Source: Alitta virens
Taxonomy: Eukaryota; Annelida; Polychaeta; Phyllodocida; Nereididae
Reading direction: 5' to 3'
Length of the DNA: 64,000 bases
NCBI GenBank assembly: GCA_932294295.1
Contig: OW028584.1
Location: 29,993,231-30,057,230 of the forward strand
Below are positions 1 to 11,100 of the stretch, one piece after another. The notes under the pieces were generated by a model, which saw nothing but the letters and a program-made list of their open reading frames with translations, did no database searches and had not been told where the DNA came from. The translations under genes and the position numbers were made by a program. How positions within the stretch are numbered: position 1 is the stretch's first letter; each line of letters begins with the position of its first letter.

Positions 1-923
1 TGGACATAAATATGATAATGCAACAGAATATTTAAACTTCTTTATGTAAACATTATCATTGTCAGACATGCTCAATGGCCCAGCAGCTTAGCCAATCCAG
101 TTTAATCATTGAATCACATACAGTGCTTTACTACACATCCATTAAATGAGAAATATTTGATGTAGAAACTGTGACTGATATTGCCACAATGGGGACAGTG
201 CTAAGACCAGTGGCAAGATAGTCCAGTAACCATGGTAACACCGAAATAATGCCAAGACATCGTAGACCACGATGGCAGCCTGGTCTATGAGCATGTTCGC
301 TGTGCCACATCTGAAAATTAGTGACACTTTGTTGGACTTATTTTATTTTCTACCTCACATGCAACCAATAGAAAAAGTCACATGGTAGTGTAAATTGATG
401 TTTATTAACATTTTATATATGTCCTAGCTTGCACGTATCAGTGTAAGATACAAAATCGCATTAATAACATAATAGATACATTCATATCACATAATATATT
501 AACATCAAAATTTCATTTAAAAAAAGTTTTTTTTGTAAGTTTAACAAATAATTAACATCCAACGCACATGACCTTTTAGTCAAAATACACCCTACTTATA
601 ACATTAATGTTGCAATACAATTATTATTAAGAGCATTTTCTATAAGTTGTGAAATACAAAAACAACATATTAATAATTATATGTTACAAACAGAAAACAA
701 TGCACACATTAAAAATTTGTAACACATGGTTAAGCAGGCTACATAATAATCTATTGAAATAAATGCATATTCTACATTTATATATTATACAACAAATATC
801 TTGATAATATGGCTGTTCATCAATATGAATAATATATGATCACATTTTCAACATGGTATAACAACATTATCAGAGATTACAAAAACACTGTGACTTTATA
901 AAAATAAAGTAACATTTATAGCA
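1..923. other. AT-rich stretch without recognisable gene
   Basis: No coding signal, RNA gene or known repeat is recognised here. The sequence is AT-rich with scattered ATG-free frames. A TTTATT at about 399-404 would read as AATAAA on the minus strand and could serve a minus-strand transcript, but it lies 1.7 kb beyond the stop codon of the giant gene, so the link is speculative. Confidence 0.4.
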
Positions 924-1265
924 TAGCTTTGAACATTATTACATAATACATTGCATGCACATGAACATGTCTACGTAACACAAAACATGTTATAAAACTA
1001 TGATAAAATAACAACATCTCTAACATGACAATTTTAAAATTAGCTTTGAACATTATTACATAATACATTGCATGCATATCAACATGTCTTCATAGCACAA
1101 AACATTTTATAAAACTATGATAACATAACAACATTTCTAACATGAAAATTTTAAAATTAACTTTTAACATTATTACATACATTGCATGCACATGAACATG
1201 CCTTCATAACACAAAACATGTTATAAAATTATGATAACATAACAACATTTCCAATATTTTAAAAT
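924..1265. repeat. Tandem repeat, three copies of about 117 bp
   Basis: Three consecutive copies start near 924, 1042 and 1159. Each holds AACATTATTACATA, a GCATGCA(C/T)AT core, AACATGT/C, ACAAAACAT and ATAAAACTATGATAA blocks in the same order. The copies differ by point changes and small indels. It lies downstream of the giant minus-strand gene. No function is evident. Confidence 0.8.
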
Positions 1266-1475
1266 AGCTCGCTCAGAAGCTTTCAGCCATATGTGGATCA
1301 TGGCTTCCTTAGCAAAGTCAAAAAAGACAAAGATAAAAAAACAATACCATTTAATATATCAAAATAATGTGGCAGGTAGAGTTACAATTATTATACATTT
1401 GTAACATGGAAGACATCAATTGAAAGGAAGTGGAGGATACAAAATACTCATGCAGGGATAAAATACACAATACTA

Positions 1476-1637
1476 ATCGTACTCACTGTCTATGCTGAGG
1501 CAAGTAATAGATCCCACCATGGGGTAAATGTGTAACATGGGTGGGCTCCTCCTCTCTCTCACCTTGTCAATCAACCCTTGACAGCAGCAAGAACTTGCCT
1601 TAGAGGGCCGCACTTTCCATATCTATCTATCTATCAA
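1476..1637 (+). repeat. SINE family C, 3' part with ATCT tail
   Basis: This segment matches 31158-31310 almost base for base, through GTCTATGCTGAGGCAAGTA and CAACCCTTGA to AACTTGCCTTAGAGGGC. It ends in a (ATCT)n run, as retroposon tails do. The beginning of the shared block also occurs on the minus strand at 58479-58722, where it follows a tRNA-like head. It is therefore read as a 5'-truncated SINE copy. Confidence 0.7.
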
Positions 1638-2127
1638 TTGTAGAAAATTTCATTGGCCTTGTGAAAATTGTGTTAAATACCGTGCAATAGTATATTTTGG
1701 GTCCATGAAGAAAAAATGTCACAGTGGAAATAGAAATGAAAAAATAAGAAGAAATAAAACAAATCAACATAGGATGACACTTGAGGATGCCAGCATGGTT
1801 GAATATGTAGTGCATTTTATATACACACTGAACGTTGTGTAGTAATATAAATTTCTTGATAATCTGTCAGGCAGCTTTCTTATTATCATTTATAACTTAA
1901 ATTTCATAAATGAATGAGAACCTCCTAACTGAATGTACAGTTGACCAAACCAAACCAATGTCACATTCTCAATATGCATCCTGAACTGAACAGTTATTCA
2001 AGCAATTCGAGACTTGTGAGATAGTGACTCTGTTCTCAGCCCAACTAGGTTGTAAGTAAATTGGAAATATTTTGTAGCATGTACCTTCTATTTGAATGTA
2101 TAAAATATTCTACAGAGAGCCAAACAT

Positions 2128-5100
2128 TTATCCAAAGGGTGCAGGCTTCATCAGCACAACCCCGAAGTCCTTAATGGACCTTGCATTATTAATCTCATTA
2201 ATAATCGTATTCATCTTTGGGTCCTTCGAAATCCAGTCTGAGGGTCGATAATTTGGCAAGTCTGTGGCATTGAACTTTCTTCCTACAAGCCAGATTTTGT
2301 AATATTCTCGTTCATATCCTCTGTAAAAAGATGTTTTCTGTCTTGAAATGGCCAGGTTATGTCCATGGGCAGTATAGGTATTGCTCAGCTCATTTCTGTT
2401 CATTTTGCGCAGTTCGCTGGGATCAATGAGGCCAGAAAGGTGGCTGGAAATTGCCACTCCTGCAGCCTCCCCAGCACTTCTTGTTTCCAGGATGGCTGCA
2501 GTTCTATGCTGGTGGAATGGATTCCTGCCTCCAACTAACTTTCTATTTTGGTCATTGTACAAGGCTCCGTCATGGCCTTGCAATGTCCCATCATCGCACT
2601 TCCATATGACATACTTTGTGGCCACCCGGAGGTGATTAACGCAATCAAGGTGGTCGTAAGCATTTCCCTCTAAGTCATAGCCTGGTGGGTGATCTCTCGA
2701 CCTTTCGTGCCATTCATTTAATTTACCCCGCTGAAAAAGTTCATCATTTCCAGTTCCATGTCTGTCTTCTTTCTCCTTGACAGCTCTGTCTATTAATTTC
2801 TGCTGAACCTTTCTGTCAGTCTGTATGTGTCCTTCTCTGATACCTTCCATTCTTTCTTCAAATGCTGCCATTCTAGTTGGCGTACGATATGCCCCTCCCT
2901 TTTCGCCCAAGTATTTGTGAATGCCTTGTTGTATGCCTGCTCTGCATTCCGGGTTTACCTCAATTTCATTTGCTATATCCTCTCTGTTCAGGGAAAATTG
3001 CAGTTGACTTGATACTGCATCTAAAAGACAATTAAATCCACTGGATACCATTCCTTGATCATCTGACATTGGATTGAAGAAGTGACCACAGGAATCACCA
3101 TCCCCAGGGATGTAGTTCAAGCAAACTGGATCAATATTATCTGGGACCTGACACAGTGGAGTAAATACTGGAGGCATGGTAATTTTGTCTCCATCTCCAA
3201 TAACCTTGATGACAACAGGTCTCCGGACTAATTCAGCAACTGCCTGAACGCAATGTATTCCAAGTGGGACACCTTCCCTTACTATATCGGCAAAGAGTAT
3301 GGGATCTCTAGTTCTTTCTAACAGATCTAATAATGCTTTCTGGTAGGAATTGTGTAGTTGCTCACGCACACTATTATCTCTGTCATTATTCTCTGTGGCT
3401 TTATTGTAATCATCCTTGAGAGATTCGTATTCAGTCCGTATTTGTTGATTTTGGTACTGAGAATATTGCTTTTTGATTTGTCTTCCTACATAAAACAGTA
3501 AAGTCTGAGCTCCTTGTTTCAGTATAGGTTTGCCTATCTCTTCTGATAAGACTGACTCAACATGGCCAGTTATTTGTTCTGTCCAGCTGTCCATCATCTC
3601 ATCACACAGCTGATGCTGATTATCCTGGGATTCTTTTGCTATATTCACACTGTCTGTGTGTGTAATTTTGTCTTCTATTTTTGATATCAAGGAAGTTGTT
3701 AAATGCATCACAGTTGAAACTATCTTACTGATTGTGGTGACATATTTGCTGATGTTTAAAATCATTGGAAGCCAGCTTGCAAGTTTGGAGACTACAGCAT
3801 TTGCTGTTTTACCACATTTGCCCATTTTCTTCATTGCTAAACCAAAGCTTGTTGAAAGGGATCTACCTATTTGCCCTATTGTCTCTAAAATCCCACACAT
3901 CACACCACCATTGAGACTTTCAGTCATCAGCTGAGACAAGATTTGTTTGGCTTTGGTTGCACCAACTTTCTGAGCCAGCTGTTTCATTTTATCTGTCAGG
4001 TTACTGTTTCTAATATTTGTGTTATTTGAACTAATTATTCCCTGAGAAAGCCTCTGATAGAAGTCATTTAACTTCTGGTTGACAAAATTATCTATGGCGC
4101 CATTTGCCAAGCCAACAGCAGCAGATTCAATAGTCTTCTGTGCTATGCGTTTTGCTGCAGCGATAGCAATATGCTTTAAACCAACCTGTTTTATCAGTTC
4201 TTTCCCGCATAGATGCTGTAAATGGGAGCGACCAAACCTGTAGCCAAATTTGGAGTACTTGGCCCCACGAGAAAGTACCATCCCAACTCCAGCTGTTGCA
4301 ACAGTGAGTTTGAGACTAAACTTTTTATGCTCAAGGTAAGAGTCCCAACTACAGTGACCAGAAATTACACACTCTATGGCAAAAATGAGATCACTACATC
4401 CTTCTGTAATTAATGCAGATCCCACATATGTTCCAAATCCAGCGGTGTATATCTCTGTGAGAACTCCAATTGCAATTTGAGCCAGACCAAACAGAACAAT
4501 GGCACCAGTTCGCAACCATGATGCAACTGTCCATTTTCGTTCTGATAAACCAACAACATCACCAAAGCCATTTGTTTCACAAGTGGCTATTTCAATTGAT
4601 GGTCTATTGGGTCTTACTGTATTTTCCAGACTTGTGAGATTGGTAGTGCAGCATTCATACTTCTCTAAACCGCATTTCCATAACTTAAGATTTGATGCCA
4701 AGGTAGTCGCATTCTCACGCTGTGTAATAATACTGACAAGGAATATCCGCACTGCTGGTGGTAAGTCTGTCATGTCAGCCAGCTTTTCATCTCCACAAAT
4801 TACATATGCTTCATTTTTGGCATATGCATCAATGCAAGATTGCCTTTTCAGGTTTGACCAAACTTCTTTTTCCTTTCCACTGCAAAATTTAGCCAGTTGA
4901 TTCATGGTCACCTTGCCTTGCTTTCTAAGTGCACTTTTGACATGGTATTTAGCAGCGTTCGTCATCTGTTCACAACTGTCTGACAGGTATTCATCAAGGC
5001 CCTGTTTGAAGAACTGTTTGCATTGCCTTGCCTCAATGGCTTCATCAATGCCCCTGGTAAATCTATCCAACATCTGTTTCTCCCCAAATATTGCTGTGAC

Positions 5101-8100
5101 CTTATTTTCTAGTTCCCTTTCTTTAGCATTCACTGACACTGGCTTAATCACATGAAATGTCACTAGCTCTTGAAAAAGGTGCTCATGTGGTTTTGATTCC
5201 AAGCCAGTATAGCAACTGGAAACCATGTCTTCCAAAGCTTTTCTATATTGGAAATACTTTGACACAACATTCTCAATTTCAGTTTGATATTGCCAATATT
5301 TGTTGAGCTTCTCTTCCACCATGTGCAAGGTCTCATGGGTGCAGTCCTGCAGACACTCATATATTTCTCTTGACATGTTAAGATCAATGCCATCTATTTC
5401 TGTGAAAACCTTATCATGAATACCATCATACTTACTCAGTTTTACAGATTTGCTGTATTGCAATTGTGCAATTCTATTGACTTGTAATATATTCTCATCT
5501 AACAGTGTTTTCCAATGTTCAACTTTTCCAAATTTGTCCTCAAACTGCTTCTGCAATAGAACTTCAACATTCTCAGATTTGATGTGTGCAATCTGCTCTG
5601 GATAGAGACATACATTTTTGATATTCCAAGACCTGCAGTCATCAACTTCACTTGCGTTTGATTGCCTATCATCTGCATTCTCAATATCTAAGAAAATATC
5701 CTTCAAACTTCCTTTTTCTGTCAAATTTACCATCTCTTTAATGATAGCCTTCACTGTGTTACTATTGGAAATGATCAGATTTTCAAGCCTCTCTTTGTCT
5801 ACTATTACAAACTGTTCTTCATTGATCATCAAATGAGCATCAATAAGAATCTCCCAAAACTCTTCGCGGCTGGGAAGAACTTGTTCCAAAATCTCAGGGG
5901 AGATGGAATGATTTTTGCGATCAGTAATAATGGTTTTGAGGTTACAGAAGTAACTCTGATATTTGTCTTTCAACTCATCCCAGGCACTGGGCTCAATGTT
6001 TGAGTGAACTGTTGCAGATTCCAACAATCCATTCTTTAACAAAATGCTGCATATACAGTAAGCTTGCATTAAATCTGAGTCTGCTGTTTGAAACATACTA
6101 GGCGACAATGGGTAACCAAGCATATCTTGAATTGAGGTCAGAAATACTTGTAGGATGTTTATCATATCCTCCTTTTGTTTTACATAATCATCTGCAAACA
6201 AGAAGCTTTCTCTTTGAATGGTGTAGCTTTGAGAAATCATGGAGATAACTTTACCGTAACATGAGAGGGAAAGGCATCTCTTTTTGATGAGTCTTTCACT
6301 AGTTCGAAGCTGGAAAATGAAGTTCGCTTTTTTTCTTTCACTGTCTATGCCACTTTTGCTTGCAAGAGAATGGCACTTATAATAGCGAGCAATCTCTGAG
6401 AAACTTTGATCATTTTCTATCAATTCATCCAATACCTCATTTGCCTTGTCACATTTTTTAAACTTGAGGTACGTTTTGGCCAGTTTAATGCAATGCGCTG
6501 GCCCTTGAATTAAACGACGACAGGATTCTGAAAAACTTTGATCATTTTCTATCAATTCATCCAATACCTCATTTGCCTTGTCACATTTTTCAAACTTGAG
6601 GTACGTTTTGGCCAGTTTAATGCAATGCGGTGGCCCTTGAATTAAACGATGACAGAATTCTATTTCTTTGGAGGCTTCATTAATTTTGGAGACAAATATC
6701 TGGACGATGTTTTGTTTCTGCACACTATCATGTTGGTGTGATGCTTCATCTAGACTGAATGCCCACTCATCGAGACAGCTTTGTAATGCAAGGTGTCTTA
6801 GCTCTTTCTCTTCCTGTGTGAGCTGACTTGAACTTCCTGCACGTTGCACTTTTTTGTATGCTTCATGGAATTGCTGGAAAAAATGTTCTTCAACCTTAAC
6901 AACTGATTCATATTTAATTTGGATCTGGTCAATGTGTTCCTCCTCTTCAATATTTCGTTTCATTTTCATTTGGACAACATCAAGAATATTGTCAACGTGT
7001 TGGTCTCCACCTTTAGTGATGTCACAGCAAACAAGCTGTCCTGTACCTCTTTGTCCTTTTCTTCCAGCTCTACCAAAAGCTTGCTCTTCAACCCTAATAT
7101 TGGGGGGCAGATAGGATAAGCACACATGCATTCCCCCTAAGTTGCTAATTCTCTCACTTATTTGGATGTCTGTTCCTCTTCCAGCCAGGTTTGTGGCAAG
7201 TATGATGCATCCTTTATTAATCGGACTTTCAGTTCCTATAGTTAATGGTTCATAACTCCGCTTATAAACGTGTAGCGATGGTTGGCCCACTAATCTTTTT
7301 TCTAACTTCTCCACATCCCTGACTGATTCACATATGACAAGAACTGGTCTGACATTAGCAATTAGCTTCGACGAGGCAGCTATCCTATCAAGCCAGTCAT
7401 CTTCAGTTGAACACACCACAGTCATTTCTTCGGTAAACCTGGACGAACGGAATGATGGTATTGTTGCATACTCTATGCCATATATGGACTTGAGCAAGTC
7501 TCGTTCACGGGTGGATCCCAATGTTCCTGTCAGTCCAAAGAGTTTTTGCCCATATCGAGCAAAAAACCTCACATTTGAAATAAAAACAGCCTTAAGACCT
7601 TCAAATGACAGACGAGTGCCATGTTTGAGTTGTAGGAACTGATGCAAGCCATTGCTCCATTGTGAATGATATTGTTCAACGCCTGTATCTTTGTCCATAA
7701 TAACAATGTTCGGGGTAGTACTGCTTGCTGATTCAGATCTGTCACAATCTATTACATAATGGTCATTTTGTACCATATGCCTAGCTGCAAAAGCACTTTC
7801 TATCCAGTCATTCAAATGCAGATCAACAAAACCTTTCAGATACTTTGGAACTTCAACCATAATGCCTTGTCTAATTTTGTCCTTTAAGTAGGACAGAATA
7901 ATTTCCTGTTCTTTGTCACTGATTTCCAATTTTAGTATCTCTTTCAGTTTGCCATTTGCCTTCCCAGACCTACAGTAACTTTCTATATCACTTCTGATTA
8001 AAATCCTCCCATCAGAACCGATCAGTCCCTTCTGAAGTAATTGGGTCCAAATGTACTGGGCGCTCAGAGGAAAACGAGAATTTAGTTCATCTTCTGTTAA

Positions 8101-11100
8101 TATCCCATACATAGCATCTATCATGCGATCTTTCACATACTTGACATCTTCATCTGAGCCATATATGCCACTCTTTGAATGAACAAAGTTCCATATGTAG
8201 ACGTAAACAGGTTCCAACATGTCCATGCAAGGCAAGCTGTGTGACAAGTACAACAAATTTTGTCCTTTATCTAACAGCAGACTATCCACTTCATCAACTA
8301 TAACAGACCCTGGTTCCCTACTCCCAATCCCAACATCCTTGTCATAAAATTCATCAAGCAAAAGATCTCGCTGGAAGTCTCCAATCGTCCCATACACAAC
8401 ATCTTTTTCTATATAGGCAGCTTTCCTGTCTGCAATTAACTCACTGGAGTTGTGACCAACTTTCACTCCAAACAAACCGTATAATTCAGCATAAAGGTGA
8501 GCGTCACGAACAGCCAGCACAGATGAACTTGTAATCACATCTACATTTTCACCACTGAGAGCTTTAACAATAGCCACAGTAGCAATGACCAAAGACTTTC
8601 CCTCTCCAGTAGCCACTTGCTGCAAAATCCCACTTGCAGAATTGAGGAACATAGCCACTGACAATTTTTGTGTGTCTCTCAAAGAAAACTTTTTGATGAG
8701 TTTGATGGCTTGATTCACAACTGCAACCACCTCCACCATATTATCTTGGATGTAGGCAGTTCGTGCAGATGTATCTCCCCTTTTGCGAATGCACTTAGCC
8801 CACTTGCTGATAAGATTCTGATCAAACAAGCAGATTTGCTCTGCAGTGTCCAAAATTCTTGATGGCTTCCTTTCACATTCATTTACTGAACTCACAACAT
8901 CCACAAGATGATTCAATTTTCTAAGAACTGCCGGCGAGTTGTTGGAGTCGTTCTTCATTAACAAGGCCAGATCTTGAACATTCCTGTCCTTGTATTGTAC
9001 AAACATATCATCTAAGGCATTTTCCCAATTCTCCATTGACATCTCTTGGATAGTAGCCATGGCTTTAGCATCAAATACCCAGGTGTTGCTGTTGAATTTT
9101 TGCAATGTCAAAAGCAGGGGTGATATGTGCACTTTCGATCTGAGCTGAAGCATCGTCACGAATGACTGAACACTGGATTCCCCATGTTTATTTTTCAGTT
9201 GTGACAGATAGTAGGCAGCTTCAAATACTTCACCCTCCCTCCAATTTCTGTCAGTTTTTAAACGTTCAATTTCAACAAGGCACAAAAACCAACGAAGTCG
9301 GTACAACCAGTCAGAAATGCTCAGCTGTTGCAGTTGGGCTGTTATAGTGTCATCTATTTTCAAGGTTTGAGAAAGTTCCAGAATCTCTATGATGTCAGTT
9401 GGTTGTAGTGAGTTTTCAGTTTCAATCAACACCAGCTGCTGACTCAAGAGCAACAATATCTGATGACTGCTGTGCTCTAATAGTTTCTTCTGAAGCAACA
9501 ACAAATTATCATATGTGGTTTGTAGTTTATCTCTCAGCTGAAGCATCACATACTGTGCTAACCAGATATTCTGAGGCTTTGTTGCAAATAGCACAACAAA
9601 GTCAAACAAACCATGTTCATCATGCTCAGCAATCAGCCTGGTTATTAACCACTGAAAGATATCATGATCTATCTGCAGGGTTTCAACTCTCAAGCGATCA
9701 CATAGTATATCTAACAACACATGTGTATCATCATCTGGTAAATAACTCATCATCTTCATCCATTTTTGCACTTTCTCTGGCACATCACAAACAAATTTTT
9801 TCAACTTTGAATCACTCCATATCTTGTCAGGTGTGGACTTGCTTTGGTTAGATTTCCCCATCTTGCTCCTCCCACTCTGTTGTTGGATGCTACTGGCTGC
9901 AGATTTGATAGAGTTTTCATTAGCATCTTCATCTGCAGTAGACGGTATCATAGTCACCGTTGTGGTATTCATGAGCAACTTCTGAATCCTTTCATCAATA
10001 TGTCTTTGTTGTTTATTGACAAGGTCCTTCATGTCAGCTATCTTGTCAGTTTTCTGAGCATCAGTAACAAAACTATACAAATCTTGTGAAAGCATACACT
10101 CCAACAGTGCCTGATTGGACTCATCTTTTACTCTCATGATGCTATCCTTGACATATTCAGACATGCACTTCATCAATGTGTATCTATATTTTGCTATCAA
10201 AACAATTTCAATTTCCTGCCATGTATGTTCACATATTTTCAGTCTCAAGGACTTCCATTTTTTACTTATGCTGGACATTTCAGAGACATGTCTTTCAGTG
10301 ATGTCAAAAAGTTTCAGATTACTGAGAAATTTCTCCATAACTGCTTCTACTTCACTTCTGTCCTTGTGCTCTATGATGCTTCTATTTTCAAAACCTGTCA
10401 GTAAATATGGAATGATTTGCATCCAATCTTCAAGTGTAGTAGCTTTGTTGCAGCTGTTGATAATGTATGCGACAACATCATTAGCTGAATGCATTAAAAT
10501 TGGTGCATGCATCTTATGGGTGTAACATTCCTTTTTGTGTACAATTGGGATGTACACCAGGTCAGCAGACCCCAGTTTAGTATGGTTCAAAGTGCTTTCT
10601 TCATGTGTAGATGATACAAGCAAAGTGACATTCTGGTTATCTTTTTCAACCATTGTTTCATATGACTTACTGACTTCAGAAAAGTGTGTTGCCAATGTTC
10701 CTGAAAACTGTCCTTGAAAATTGGTGTCTGCATATAAATTACTGGAAAACATGGTGTTGTATTTGGCAAGAATATTTTCTTTTAAGATAGCATTTTTGCG
10801 CGTTCTTGATGAATGAACCTCGTTTCTTTGTCTTACATGGCCAAGTTTACCATCTTCCTGTTTTGTGTTGCTTACTGATGTGTGTCTGATTGCAAAGTAT
10901 CTTTGTTTGTGTTCACACCAAGCATTATCTGGACTAGAGTCCTGTTCAGTATTCAAATAAAGTTGACCATGGTAAAACCGTGCACTGCGGTAGGAGCCAT
11001 TTGGATCAACACGGCCATGATCAATTCCTTTTTTTCCGTTTTTCCCACCTTGGCCACCTTTGCCGTCCTTCCCTGCCTTACCATCTTTACCTGCATAGTT

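Noticed and set aside
4499..4900. 133-codon plus-strand frame inside the giant gene, and similar ones at 9399-9851 and 10115-10525
   Set aside because: Antisense shadows of the SecA-like ORF; composition mirrors the real frame and no domain is present.
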